The translations under genes and the position numbers were made by a program. The notes beneath the pieces were generated by a model. That model was not told the origin of the DNA, did no database searches, and was given only the letters and a program-made list of their open reading frames with translations. From Cercospora beticola (taxonomy: Eukaryota > Ascomycota > Dothideomycetes > Mycosphaerellales > Mycosphaerellaceae), in NCBI RefSeq assembly GCF_033473495.1, contig NC_088937.1, forward strand, positions 3,844,001 through 3,908,000: 64,000 nucleotides of DNA, in the 5' to 3' direction. Below, one piece after another: positions 33,977 through 47,003 of the stretch (within the stretch, counting starts at the first letter, position 1; each line of letters begins with the position of its first letter).

Positions 33977-35301
33977 GCCTCAGGCAAGACAACCAAGCAC
34001 AGTGATAGACAGATTGCATAGCGGCATTGATCGGAGAGAGGGATACAGAAAGAAACACAATAACAAAATAGATATAGAAATGATTGACGGATAATGACCA
34101 GATAACAAGCAAGCGAGAGTGCCCTCTATGGAGGACTTTCATGTAACAGATTAGAAAACAAATCAAACCATTTAATTACAATCTTCCTCTCCTCTATCTG
34201 TTGTCGTCGTGTCATGGTGGTTCCACCTCAAATGTGCCGTAACTTTCGTTCTTGCACTACGTTGCTTGGTCTCGCCTTCCACCCGAGCAAGCATTCCAGC
34301 ATGCAACTGCTAAGATTTTCACGAGAACTACTGCACCCCTCTCGCCGAGCAAATGCTTCACATGTTGTGGCACCTCGCGAGGCGTATGTGATAGCGGAGA
34401 CTGCGGAGAACCATGTCCGTTCGTGCTCCCACAGCTGCGAACCACAATATTCTCGGCTGTTGAGTAATACTTCCAATACGAACATCGACGACGACATCAC
34501 TATTGCACGGGCGTTGCAAACCTCGGATATTGCACGTCACTTGTGGGCATTCCTCCCGAGAGACATTTGATTAATTACGTCTGGGCTTGTGGGCACTGAC
34601 ACCTTGGCTACACTGTGCTTAGCACACCATCTCATCACCAGTAAGTAAGAATTCGCTTATTGGGCATGAGGTATCATAGTTTCCATGCTACAAAAGTGTA
34701 CTGTACACCTTGTCCGCCCCCAACACACATCATGCGACAGAAAGCCTGTATTTGAGGCAGAACCTTCTTCCGCGGCTGGAACTTACACAAGTGGCGCCCA
34801 TTTTCGCCTTTCTCCGCGAACTTGAGCAAGCAGTCCAAAGACTTGACAATCTTGGCGGCTTGCACTGCCTCAAAACGCTTGGCAAAAAGATGCCCTCCTC
34901 AGTCACCTCACGCGGGCGGAATACCACCTTTGGTCATTGTCTACCGCCGGTACGAAAGCCGGTCTTTGACGGCGGCAGAAAGAGGTAAACATGTACTTGG
35001 GGTAAGCTCATCCAGCATTCACCCCTCCCCCAACCCTCGTCTGTTGGAATTGTTCTAGAAGGACTCTATTCGCAACCTCAGGTTCCCTTGACTGTATTTT
35101 GTGTTTGCTGAGAGAAGAAGTACAGAGATTTGACCTCGCAAAAGAATGATTGTGGTTCGTCGTCGAGATTTGCACTGTACATGGAACACGAGGCACGGAT
35201 TGGAATGCTTGCATGCCTCAGTAGCAGCAGCAGGAGCCGCAGCAGCGAAAAGTGATCACCTGTTCAGGCTTGGAAGATAGAGGCCGCCCGCAACCAACAA
35301 C
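33977..35301. other. Intergenic between the calcium ATPase and the second Zn2Cys6 gene
   Basis: 1.3 kb. A 118-codon frame at 34214-34570 overlaps equal-sized frames on the other strand and has no family signal, so I reject it. No RNA gene was recognised. Confidence 0.5.
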
Positions 35302-36642
35302 ATGTCGACTGCAGCTTATTCGCCGGAAACCGATCCACAAGGAGATGATGGAGTGCAGCAACCCTTGCAGAGGAGAGCAACGATTGGCGATCCAGTGTAT
35401 GACAACCAGGTGATCAATCGGCAGAGGCGCAAAACTGCGATCGTCGCTTGCGAACGATGTCGAAGGCGTAAGATCCGATGCGATGGTAATCAGCCTTGCG
35501 CTACCTGCGCTAGGTTTAACGTGCGATGCACCAAGCCTGAGGAACGGAGGGAGCGGAGCAGCAGGTAGGCGGAGCCTTGTATTCTAGATTTGAGGCCAAT
35601 TGCTGACAGGCCTCGCAGTAATGCAGAACATGCGGCGCTGGCAGATCGGGTTCGAATGCTTGAGGCCAGATTGGCGGCAGTGACAGCAAGCGAGCAGGCA
35701 GAGGCCTCTTCTTGGAATCCGCGTCCTGGCCCACCAGCTCTACATCTGGATACAAGCTTTAGTGCTGACATGCCCCACGCGTCTAGCGGCATGGATGACA
35801 TGTCGATGAGTGATGACTTCTTGTCACCGAATAATGTACCAACAATACAGATCACAGGGCCGCATGGTAGCAATCCGTCATCTCCATTGGCTCTGTCGCC
35901 AAGTCCCAGTCTGTTCTCAGGAACGTCCAGAGCATCATCACCAGATCCATTTTCGGCAGTCTCAGCGTTCGATTATGGGAATGCTCTAGGTGCATCGACG
36001 CTCAATATCAGTGGACAAGGACCACATCGTACGCCACCGATGTCCCAGTGGGCCGATGTGTACAGTCAGACACTGCAAACGCCGGTCTCGCCAGGCGGGC
36101 ATCACATCTCTCGTCGATCTTCGGTGTCTTCATTCGGCGGTCTGGGAGAAGCTCTTTGTGCACCTGCAGATCAGAGTGGTGACTGGGGCATGGACGATCC
36201 ATTCGGAGAGCCAGAATACAATGAAGGCTTCGGCAACTTCGATCAATTCGTCCCGGAGCCAACACCATCAAAGACTCAGGCAGAAGCGCTAGCGGAGCAA
36301 GTATTCAGCAGCCGGTACCTGCCCATCGAGCGATCAGCATTCAGAGTCTGTCTGGAGGCAATATATTTGCTGCCCAGTCATACCACAGACGTGCACCCGA
36401 CAGTGCATTCTATGCTTTCATCATATACGACATATACCTTGCGCGTGGCGAGGTGTCTGGTGTTCCTCGTGCTGTCCATTGGTCTTCGAATGAATGCCAA
36501 CTCTGGCATGGGCGATGCCGGATTGCATGGCTGCTATCAACTGGCAATGCGGCAGATGAGTCGTCCAGACTTTTGGAGTGAGAATGGCGCTCAAGAAGTT
36601 TCCGTGTTGTTGAGCGCTTTTGCGGAAGTTTCCAGATCCTAG
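35302..36642 (+). CDS. Zn2Cys6 transcription factor, apparently short at the C terminus
   Basis: Exons are 35302-35564 and 35619-36642 with a 54 bp intron (GTAGGC...CAG), giving 428 aa. The cluster has Cys50, 53, 60, 66, 69 and 76 (CERCRRRKIRCDGNQPCATC, then Cys after six residues). A coiled coil follows (ALADRVRMLEARLAAV), then a long Ser/Pro-rich middle. The start of the fungal regulatory domain is visible (SRYLPIERSAFRVCLEAIYLLP; FLVLSIGLRMN). The frame stops after LLSAFAEVSRS, where family members usually continue for 200 or more residues. The gene at 36741, arriving from the other side, also looks short, so a deletion junction between them is possible. Loss of function is inferred, not shown. 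Confidence 0.8.
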
Positions 36643-36740
36643 AGTTGATCTCCCGCACAGCTTACGATGTCATGATTTAAAGATAGATGGAAGAACCAGA
36701 CGTGTCAAATTGGTAGACACCGAAAGTCGCCTGTCGATGC

Positions 36741-37871
36741 TCATCGCCGAATATATACTCCTCCTCTGCCAAACTCTTCACATTTGTCCAGCATCGCGTC
36801 GGACCGTATACCAAGCCAATGCATCGGAACTTCATTCATGACTTCCGATTTCGTGACGCTACGAGCCAACGAGACCGTTGGCGCGATTGCCTTGTGTGAA
36901 GCCGACGCAGCTGCAGTAGCTCTGCCGGCAACTACTGCTCCTGCTTTGATCCCTAGCTCTAACGGTAGTGTACGCAGACTAGCTCCGCGTAAGACGCTGG
37001 GGTCGCAAGAAGTCGAGGCGCACCTGAAAACTGGAGAAGGACACAGAACTTTCTTCCCGTCGCAAAGCACAATTCGGAAGTAGCCATCCTGGCATGCGAA
37101 AGGAATCCGGACGACAAGTGTTTCGCAGGGTCGATGATTCTGCACAGACTTGGTGTCTTTCACTTTTGAGAGGAATTTGGTGATGTCTCTTTGCCATGCA
37201 CGTTCATCACCTGGCGGTAATCGATCCGAAGTGACTTCTTCCACAGGGGTGACATTAATCCAAGCTGACTTGACTCCCATTGCTGCACCGAGAGCCAGGC
37301 CTGTCTTGCCAGAGAAACCTCGCTTTTGCAACCAGAGCTGTCGAGTAGCAGGAATCCCGCGATCCGAGAAGATGGTGATTGTTGCTCTGGTCGTCAATCC
37401 GCGGTAGTAGACAACACCCAGAGAGTGTCGAAGAATGGAATAATGCTTCGTTGCCTCGTAAGGATGAGGGATCAAGCCTCCGGCGAAGTGCTTTGCATCA
37501 TTGACAGCGGTTCCAACAGCGAGTCTGAAGTGATTGAGCTTCGTCGAAAGCTTTTCCGCCTCTGGTCTGCCATGCACAGATGAGGCCTCGCTGGCTTCAT
37601 GCGTTGTTTCTGTTACAAGGACTATATCTTTCAGCTGCTGGTCAAAGTCCGGAGCCACTTCTTGTTCTGAAATTGCAGGTTCATGCTTGCTGTTTGGTCG
37701 AGAGTGCTCGGCATACGGATCACTATAGAATAGATCGTCGTAGCGTGGTGGGTCCTCAAAGGCACTGCCTTGACGGTTCAGAATTGGCGTACTGCGAGCA
37801 TGTCTCAATGGTACAGGCTTTCGACGTAGTTCGGATGGCAGTTCGAGATACGGTCGAGCATTATCACCCAT
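36741..37871 (-). CDS. Conserved fungal protein of the LipA/NB-ARC- or riboflavin-kinase-annotated type, probably C-truncated
   Basis: A 376-aa intron-less frame starting at ATG 37871 (MGDNARPYLELPSELRRK). A disordered N terminus is followed by a conserved globular part: HYSILRHSLGVVYYRG, then WLQKRGFSGKTGLALG, WINVTPVEEV, DERAWQRDITKFL, VVRIP and KKVLCPSPVFR, then RGASLRTLPLELG. I recall this block from ascomycete proteins annotated loosely as LipA/NB-ARC or riboflavin kinase; no enzyme motif is visible and its function is unknown. Those proteins are usually much longer, and this one stops just after GRGGVYIRR, so its 3' end may be lost. Confidence 0.65.
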   Translation of the reverse strand: MGDNARPYLELPSELRRKPVPLRHARSTPILNRQGSAFEDPPRYDDLFYSDPYAEHSRPNSKHEPAISEQEVAPDFDQQLKDIVLVTETTHEASEASSVHGRPEAEKLSTKLNHFRLAVGTAVNDAKHFAGGLIPHPYEATKHYSILRHSLGVVYYRGLTTRATITIFSDRGIPATRQLWLQKRGFSGKTGLALGAAMGVKSAWINVTPVEEVTSDRLPPGDERAWQRDITKFLSKVKDTKSVQNHRPCETLVVRIPFACQDGYFRIVLCDGKKVLCPSPVFRCASTSCDPSVLRGASLRTLPLELGIKAGAVVAGRATAAASASHKAIAPTVSLARSVTKSEVMNEVPMHWLGIRSDAMLDKCEEFGRGGVYIRR

Positions 37872-38272
37872 ATCTCGTATGAGCGTTGTTGACGTGTATC
37901 GCACAACAGTCTGGGCAACTTGTATGCATTGTCTTCTTGTGCGCTTCTTGATGATGAAAGGTCTCGACGATGATGTCGAACGTTGATGGTTGCCATGTAG
38001 CGGAAAAGGGATAGAACTACGCGGCCGCTGAGGTCAAGCTTTCTACGCGAGATTGCATGTGTCAGGCAACAAGGCCAACAACAAGCACAGCCCTTCCTTT
38101 CCTCAGTCTTTCGAATTCGTTCTCTCACACTCAACATTATGTCCACCATACTGACAATATAGCATAGCATCGAATGTCGGACAAGATCATTGCTACGAAG
38201 ATGTGCCGAAAGCGACAAATGGACTTCCGTATAGAACTCCGATCGGACGAGAAGAAAGTGCTTCCCGACGAA
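37872..38272. other. Border between normal DNA and the RIP island
   Basis: Upstream flank of the gene at 36741-37871. Composition is normal until about 38250 and then switches within some 30 bp to AT-rich sequence almost without CA or TG. Confidence 0.5.
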
Positions 38273-38772
38273 CTTAAACGTTAAACTAATTAATGCATTG
38301 CATAGTCTATAGCGCTCGAGGCAAATATTCGGGCGACACTATTAATTATCGCAAGTCTCGTACTAAAAGAAGTTTAGTACTTTAATAGAATCCTTCGGCT
38401 ACGATCCCTATAACGAAGTATAAAGATATATAAGCTAGATATATATAGTTAGTCTATCTCTAATATTATTCGCGCTTATAAGTCTACCTACTCTTTAAGA
38501 GGTTATTATAACTACTAATTCCGATATTCGATTATTAAGATAGGTTAAGAAAGAAGTAATATAGTAACTATTAACTATCTTTCTTTTAAGCTTATAGCTC
38601 TAGTAATACTACGAGTATATAGAGCTTCTTCGCTTATAAGCTCTATTCTCTCTAAAGTATATAGTTACTACTCTAGGCCCGATCGATAGCGCCTTCTATA
38701 GCTAATCTAATAGCGTGTTTTAATAGTAGAATTAGTACTAATTAAAAGTAAATTAAGTATTAATTAAAGGCT
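38273..38772. repeat. Unidentified RIP-mutated DNA, left edge
   Basis: AT-rich sequence between the border and the first LTR. No motif was recognised. It may be part of an older element into which the short Copia element inserted. Confidence 0.5.
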
Positions 38773-38777
38773 ATAAG

Positions 38778-38994
38778 TATTAAATATAGAGGTCTAACCT
38801 ATCTAGTTATAGCGGAATAAAGCAAAGTAAAACTCTCTCGAAGTAAGTAGTTAGAGAGGCTTAGGTTACTATCTACTATAAGCCTATAAAGAAATACTCT
38901 CTACTAAGAATTCCTAAAGCTTAAGGTACTACTTACCTAAGGCCTAACTATTAGATAGAGAGATATAGTATCTATAGAATCTTAAATCGTAATA
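38778..38994 (-). repeat. 3' LTR of element A
   Basis: 217 bp, same length as its partner at 40887-41103. Differences are C/T and G/A transitions, as RIP predicts. Confidence 0.9.
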
Positions 38995-40871
38995 CTCCCT
39001 CTAATAGCCTATCTCTTAATAGCTAGTACTCTTCCTTAGTCTTATCCTCTATTATAGTAAAGGCTCTTATCTTGCTTATATCTCTAAAAGCTAAGACTAT
39101 ACTTCTTATAGATTCTAGATACTAATAGCTTAATAGTAAGTATCCTTTCTTTTAATATAGAGTATACTACCTAGCTTTAAATAACTCTAAGTTACTTATC
39201 CTCTTTCTCTTTTATTATTATCTCTATATAGCTCTTATAGTATAAGCTAAATACTCTAATCCTTCCTCTAGTTTAGGTTACCTAGGTATCTCTACTTCTT
39301 TCTCTTCTAGAATAGAAAGGATATTATTAGGTAATAAGTATAGTTAGGTATCTATAGTATCTCTAATAGATAACTAAGATTTAGATAGGCTACTAAGTAG
39401 AACTTAGATTCTATTCTTAGGTTTAACTATCTCTACTATTACTAGCTAGGCCTCTCTTATCTTCTTCCTAAGTAATAGTAAGCTAGACTATACTTATAAT
39501 ATACTCTATAAACTTGTTATTTAAAAGGTAAAGTACTACTATACTAGTTTCCTTCCTAATACCTTATTATCCTTATACTTCTTCTTTAGCTCTTACTAGA
39601 TAGCTCTTACTATCTTTTTCTCTAATACTACCTCTTTATCCTCTTTACTAATATAAAGCTAAATCTAGTAGATTGCTTTATAGTTTGCCTTATTAGTTAT
39701 TAGGATAGATATTAAGGTCTTAATAGTTAAGTATAGGTCTTCTCTTTTAAGGAATATAGCTATCTTTCTAAACTATTATTCTAAGTTCTTCTTAGAGAGT
39801 ACTAGATATAGTCTCTTTACTAAAGTACTATTTATCTTATTTTATTTCTATTTTATTTTCTAAAGAGTTAACTTTAGGTATATATATTACTAAGTTCTTC
39901 TAACTATAGCTAAGAAATAAATTTGTTTTATATAGTAAAGGACCTATATATCTTAGTATTTAGTTCTTAGTATATATATAGGTAGAAATTCCCTTATACT
40001 AGACTATCTAGTAGAGGATTAACTATACTAAGACTCCTCTCTCTTAGCTAGAGCTTCTAGGACTCTATCTTCTAGGTAGCTCTAGAGTAGGTATTATACT
40101 CTAGGCCTTATATATAGTATATATATTAATAGCTAAAGAAGTATACCTCTCTAGTACTCTCTAGTATAGGAACCTCCTAGTACTACTATATTTATAATAA
40201 AGGTAGGTTTATAACTCCTTTTAATCTTAGGTATATTAGTTTATCTAATTAGGCCTCTAGAGCCTAATTATCTAATCCTTCTTTAGATTCTAGAGATAGT
40301 AAGAGGTTTAGTTAGTCTCTAAAGTATTATTAGCTAATAGTAGGTCTCTCTAGAACTTGCCTTATAACTATCCTAACTAAATATAACTTACCTAGTATAA
40401 ACTAATCCTCTAGCTTTATAAGATCTTCCTTTAAATAGATAGTAAGTTCTATCTATATAGCTATCTTTAGGAGACTCCCTCTAATAGCCTAACTACTCTT
40501 CTAACTTTATCCTCTTCTACTTTCTAGTAGTAGAGAAATACTAGACTAACTCCTAGTATTATTAGACTATAACTTTTATTTACTAAGTACCTAGCCTAGG
40601 TACCTTATAGAGTTTATTCTCTATCTTTATATAGCTATATAGTATATCCTTCTACTTAGGACTAATATATATTAGATATTCTATCTACCTATATATACTA
40701 TTCTTTCTACTATCTAGTTTATACCTATAAGACTACTCCTCTTACTTCTAACTCTTTTATAGCTTTAGATCCTACTATTACTTTTAAGTCTTTTACTAGA
40801 GTACCTTAACTCCTACTAGGAGTACTTACTATTATATTCTCTAGCTCCTAGCTTTCCGGCTATAATATAAA

Positions 40872-40886
40872 CTCGGGCTTATAACC
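40872..40886 (-). other. Primer-binding site of element A (half tRNA-iMet type)
   Basis: The plus strand reads CTCGGGCTTATAACC directly before the LTR. This is the anticodon arm of eukaryotic initiator tRNA-Met (GGGCTCATAACC) with the anticodon CAT changed to TAT, a CpA-to-TpA change. Copia-type elements are known to prime from a cleaved initiator tRNA. Confidence 0.65.
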
Positions 40887-41103
40887 TATTAAATATAGGG
40901 GTCTAACCTGTCTAGTTATAGCAGAATAAGGCAAAGTAAAACCCCTCTAAAGTAAGTAGTTAGAGAGGCTTAGGTTGCTATCTACTATAAGCCTATAAAG
41001 AAATACTCTCTACTAAGAATTCCTAAAGCCTAAAGTACTACTTACCTAAGGCCTAACTATTAGATAGAGAGATATAGTATCTATAGAATCTTAAATCGTA
41101 ATA
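40887..41103 (-). repeat. 5' LTR of element A
   Basis: 217 bp, paired with 38778-38994 and followed by the target duplication ATAAG. Confidence 0.9.
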
Positions 41104-41108
41104 ATAAG

Positions 41109-42718
41109 TACTAATTAGACTAGAATTACCTCGGCTATAAAGTATTACTAGATTAGTATATAGCTAAGCTAATACTATCGCTACTAAATACTAGTTCGTT
41201 CTTAACGCTATTAGTACTAAACTACTCTATTTAGAGATACCTCTAGGCTCTTTTAAAGACTTTACCTACTATATAAATCGAGCTAAATAGAAGTTAGGAT
41301 TAGAGTAGTTATTTAATTCTAAGAGAGAATAGTAATTCTAATATCTAATTAGAGAATTCGGTATTAATCTAGTTAGTATATTAATTCCTATAGTTTAATC
41401 TTAAGGTAGAACTAGCTATATATATATAGCTAGAATTAGTACTATAGTCTACTAGTACTTCTATTAGAAGTACTCTTCTTAGGATAAGACTATACTATAG
41501 CTACTTATACTCCTACTATTATAAATACTTCTTTCTTAAGTCTTCTTTAAACTCTAAGCTATACTATTATAGATAGCTTATTTAAGACGATTCTAGCTAA
41601 TACTTATAAGATAGTAGAATATAGAAAGTATTATTATAACTTCCTACTTTACTCTATCTATATTTTAATTAAAGTACTTAAGTATATTACTAGCTAGACT
41701 CTTATATATATTACTATTACTTTAAACGAGCTATATTCTATAGTTTAGACTATTACTAATAAGCTAGTAATACCTATTTATTATATTAGTTATAGTTTTA
41801 AGAAATATAGAACTCTAGTAGCTAATAGAATCGAGGTATATATTATTAGTAGTATAGAAGATAGGCGTACGATATATAATTAAATTAAGATAGAACTATA
41901 GCTAGAGTATTCGATAATAATAATTCGTAGATAATTAAAGGAATATAGTTTCTATAAATATATTATAAAAGTAGCTCTATTCTTAGACTTTAATACCTTC
42001 TAGCTATAGCTAGAGTTTAGATAGTAATATTTTAATCTAATAAACTAGAAGATACTCTTTATTTTTAGTAATAGTACTAGATTTAGCTATAGTAGATAAA
42101 CTAAGTTTCTTATTAATAGATATAATAGTAAAGCCTTTATATCTAAATACCTATAGCTAAAGTTTAAGCAAATTAAGATAGTCTTTATATTTAGTTTAAT
42201 TAGTAGTAACCTTAAAAGTAAGCTCTAGTTCTTCGAATAGATATACTCTAAGGAAACTATTAATAGTTAGGTATTTATCTACTATATTCTTCTAATTATT
42301 ATTAAGTTTATAGAGATAGTCTATATTACTAGTCGTTAGGAATTACTAGAAGCCTTTAAGTTACTAGTAATATAACTACTACCTCTCGACCTTACTAAAA
42401 GTAAACTACTAGTTTGTTTTAATAGAGCCTTAATTTATACTTTATCCGCTACTTATAGTACTTTTACTAATACTAGAATTATAACCTTCTTAGATTTCTA
42501 GCTACTAACTAGCTCTAACTTAAATCTAATTAAGAATATCTAGACTCTTATAAAATAGTAACTAAATAGAGACTATCTATTTCCTTCTACTAAGTAGATA
42601 TACTACTAGTAAATCTAGTAGGTTTAGAATAAGCTAACTCTAGAGGAAATAGAAAGGATTACTAGTAGTTTTAGAACCTATTATTAACGAGTTATAGTAA
42701 GGTATAGCTAGTATACTA
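41109..42718. repeat. Unidentified RIP-mutated DNA
   Basis: 1.6 kb with the same CA/TG depletion. No LTR, motif or relation to the other elements was recognised. It may be the remainder of an older transposon or a mutated gene. Confidence 0.5.
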
Positions 42719-42723
42719 AGTAC

Positions 42724-42953
42724 TATTAAATTATATTCTCGTAGGCACTCGTCGGATAGGTATAATATAGTAGAAGTAGAGATAATAAGTAGGAACTAAC
42801 CGAGTTAATTATATTAGTTAGTTATAGGTTATATCTTACTTCTAAGATAGGTATTAGCTAGGTTATATAACCTAGTATTATATAACCTATATTACCTAAT
42901 CCTAATCTCTAAAGTATCTCTTAGAATATCTAACTAGACTATACTTTCTAATA
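42724..42953 (-). repeat. 3' LTR of Copia element B
   Basis: 230 bp, nearly identical to 55618-55847; the few differences are transitions or small RIP-type changes. Confidence 0.9.
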
Positions 42954-45900
42954 CTCCTACTTAGGCTAGATAGTCTTCTACCTATATTCCTATATTTAAA
43001 TCTATCTCTAAATTATAATAAGTTATTAGGTGCTATAGTTATATAGTTAGAGCTATATACCTAATCTATTTTAGTTTAACTTCTTAGCCTAGTATCGTAG
43101 GTACTATAGTAACGTTAATACTAGAGTATATACCTTTTATTTCTCCTCTAGGCTTTTCCCTTTTTAGACTATATATAGATTCCTAGATCCTAATTACTTA
43201 TTATATATAGTAAGCTACTTCTTCTATAGTATAACTACTAGGCTTAGTTTTATATATACTATAATATCTCTAATATTATAGTATATATCTTTTATTAATT
43301 ATCCTAAGGTCTAGAGTTTAATCTATAGTTAGAGTATAAATCTTTTACCTTTCTCTATATAAGCTAGAGTTGTTTTATAAACTCCTAAAACTATAGCCTA
43401 TTCTTTAGTTTAGTTAGGCTATTAGTAACTATCTCTTTTATTAGAATATATTCTACTATAACCTTCCTCTACTACTAGAGATATCTAATATAGTTATATA
43501 TAATATTAATATATTTAGATCTCTTATAGGTATATATATCCTTAATAAGAGTTAAAGCTATCTAATTGTCTCCTATAATTTATACTAGCCTTAGTTCTCT
43601 TACTATATTAGGATACGCTTTTATAGTTAGTTAGAATAGGTATTCTTCTACTAACTCTATATAGTCTATCTCTCTTAAGAGTACTACTAGGAACTAAGAT
43701 TGCTTTATATATATATTTATAGCTATATACTTAGCTTCTATTATTAATATTATAATAGACTTTTGCTTCCTACTTATCTAAGAAACTAGAGCTTTATAAA
43801 GGAAGAAGATACTTCTAAGAATTAAGATTCTATCTACTTTATCTATTATATAGTTAGAGTCTAAATATCCTATTAGGCTTCCTCTATTTCTTCTAAATAT
43901 TAGTTCTAAGTCTTAGGATAACCTTAGGTATCTTACTAGTTTCTTTAGAGCTTATATATACCTCTTAGTTAGATCTAAGATATATAAGCTTAACCTTCTA
44001 AAAGAGAAAGTAATATCTAGTCTTATTATAACTATAGACTATATTTAGGTACTAGTTTAGCTTTAGTAATCTATCTTATTCTCTCTCTTATTATATAAGC
44101 CTATTAGTTTTAGGCTATTATAGCTATCTATTAGTAAGAGAGTTAGGTTAGCTATCTTCTTAGTTATTCCTAGCTTTATAAAGTTCTTCTAAATAAAGTA
44201 TTCTTAATTAAGCTTTAAAGTTCTAGCTTATCTATCTCTTATTAACTTTATCCTAAGGATTTTCTCTAGTTCTCTAAGATATTTAATCTTAAATACTTTG
44301 CCTAGCTATTCCTTAAACTAATATATATCTTCTAGCTTTAGTACTATAATTAGAATATTATCTATATAAGTTAGGATTAGAATATTCCTTTCCTAGTAGA
44401 TAAGAAGGTATAGGTCTACTTCTAATTATATAAACCTAATCTATTTTAACTTTAAGATATAGAGTTTGTTCTAGTTTCTTACTACTTACTTTAGTCTATA
44501 TAAGCTTCTTAGGATTTATAGGACTATATTAGGTAGAATCTTAACTCCTAGTAGTAGAATTATAAAGATTTCTTCTTAAAGTTTGCTCTTAGTAAATATA
44601 TTATTTATATCTACTTAGTAGAGTTCTAGATCCTTCTTATAAACTATAGCTATAAATACTCTTAAGGTATTATACCTAACTATTAGTATAAAGGTCTCTT
44701 AGAAATTAACTCTAAACTTCTAAAAGAAACCTCTTATAACTAGTCTTACTTTAAACTTCTTAATAGCTCTACTAATTAATCTCTTTATATTAAATATCTA
44801 CTTAGATATAATAAGGTTTGCTCCTTTAGATAGAATAACCTTTATCTAAGTATTATTACTTCTTAATATAGTTAGTTCCTTTTAGACTATATCCTTCTAT
44901 ATATATCTCTATTTAGAATTCTAAATTACCTTTTTATAGGACTTTAGAATAGATACCTCTTATCTCTATATAGAGACTTAAGGAGCAATTACTATAAATA
45001 TAGACTCCTAAACCTCTAATAGAGCTTCCTAAGTCTACTCCTATTCTTAGCTTTAGACTTAGCTTAGGAATGTCTTATAATACTTAGTACTAAGCTCCTC
45101 CTTCTATTTATATTCTCTCTATCTCTTCTAAAGTACTTATTTTATTACTATACTATAAGCTTTTAGCTCTAGGCCTAGTCCTTTATCTAAAATAGATCTC
45201 CTTCTCTTTTAGCTATAGATTTAGTCTTAGTTCCTCTTCTAATCTCTATTTCCTTATAGGTTCTACTATATAATATTTAATCCTTTTGCTTTAGAATATA
45301 GTCTCCTACTAGTACTAGGACTAGCTTATCTATTAACTTCCTAGCTTAGCTTAGGTAGTTTAGTAGTTCTACTTTTCTCCTACTAGAGTTATAGTTCTCT
45401 AGAGTTTTCTTCTTCTAGATTCTCTATTCTCTAGTACTTCTTCTTATCCTTTAGTAGAGATAGTAACTATATAAAAAGTATTTAGCTAGAACCTATAGGT
45501 TTAGTTACTATAGCTATAAGTATAGTAGCTATAGAAAGTATAACTACTATTAGCTTCTTTAGAGGTCTACTAACTAGGTTTCTAATAGGTATACTACTTA
45601 CTTAATTAAGCTTAGAAATATTTAGCTCTATATCTCCTTCTTTCTTATACTTAAACTAAGTAGTAGTATTATAGGCTTTAATAGCTCTTATATTAGGCTC
45701 CTAGAAGAGCTATATTTTAGTAGTATTAGGAATATACCTAATAAATATAGTATCTTTGCTTCTATTTATTAGTTTATCTAATCTTATCTCTACTAGCTAG
45801 GACTTAGGATCTATATAGACTACTACTTTATAACTCTAAACTCTAAAGTATAATACTAAGAGTTAAATACCTAAAAAGGCTTCCTTAGATAATACTTTAA

Positions 45901-47003
45901 ATCTATTAATTTCTAAGCTATTAGGAAGAGAATTTCTAATAACTATATAGACTACTAAGGCTTCTAGCTAGAATTTAATAGGTATATAGATATCTTCTAG
46001 TATTACTCTTATATAGTCTTTAGAGATTTAGATTAACCTCTTAACTACTCTATTCTAGATAGAGTTATATACTTTAGTTATATAGAAGGAAATTCTATAT
46101 TTCTTCTTCTACTACTTTAGTATAGTAAGAAGCTCTCTTACTCTATTACTTCTTATAATCTAGAGAGAGTTTCCTAATTATAGCTTAGCTTTTACTTTCT
46201 AGTCTTTAAGGATACTTAGTATATCTTCTTTAGACTTTATTAGGAAAGTCTATTTCTTTCTTAAGAAGTTATTAATAATCTTAAGCTACTAGTTATATTC
46301 TAATCTTAAGATAAATAAAGAGCTATAGATATTAATAGAAACTAGAAATAACTTTTAGAGTTTCCTTTTAGTCTTTTTCTTTTTATATTTCTTTATTTTT
46401 ACTAAGAAATATACTCTATAAAGTTAGTATTCCTTTAGAATAGGAATCTAAGCCTTTAAGTTAGATACTTTATATAGGTTTCTAAGAAGACTTTCTCTAA
46501 AATATATAAGTCTCCTATACTAAAGCTTCTACTATTCTTAGATCTTTTCTTAGGCTTTAAAGATATAGGCTTTATTCTCTTATTTTTAATTAAAGTATAA
46601 TATTATAAGCTCCTATAATATATTATTAATCTCCTTAATAAATAGTACTTCTTCTAATAGTTTTATCTAGATAACTAGTTTCCTAGATAATAAAATAAGT
46701 ATAAATTTTAGTAGTTAAATACTATACTACTAGCTAAATTAGCTCTAAGAAATAAGATTTACTCCTAGACTAGGTATAAAGAGAATATTCTTAAGAATAA
46801 TCTATTTTCCTCTTTTCTTATCTATTACTATATTTCCTATATATATAGCTATTAGATAGCTACTCCTAATCTTAATCTACTTTTTTTTCTAAAGAGGTTT
46901 TAGTTCTCTAAAAAGTAATTCTTAGTTAGTTATATATAATAAAGTATAGGAGTTAAGTAGCTATCTTAATAGTATATACTTACTTTTTACTTCTATAGTT
47001 AAG

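Larger units (their letters stand above)
38778..41103 (-). mobile_element. Short Copia-type LTR element (element A)
   Basis: 2,326 bp bounded by 217 bp LTRs (38778-38994 and 40887-41103) and a perfect 5-bp target duplication ATAAG (38773-38777 and 41104-41108). The LTRs start TATTAAAT and end GTAATA, RIP-altered TG...CA ends. The primer-binding site lies beside the right LTR (40872-40886) and a purine-rich tract (as CTCCCTCT on the plus strand) beside the left, so the element is on the minus strand. The internal part is only 1.9 kb, too short for a full polyprotein, so this is an internally deleted or non-autonomous copy. No protein motif could be read through the mutations. Confidence 0.85.

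Noticed and set aside
34214..34570. 118-codon plus-strand frame
   Set aside because: Competing frames of similar length on the minus strand, no family match and no clear promoter.
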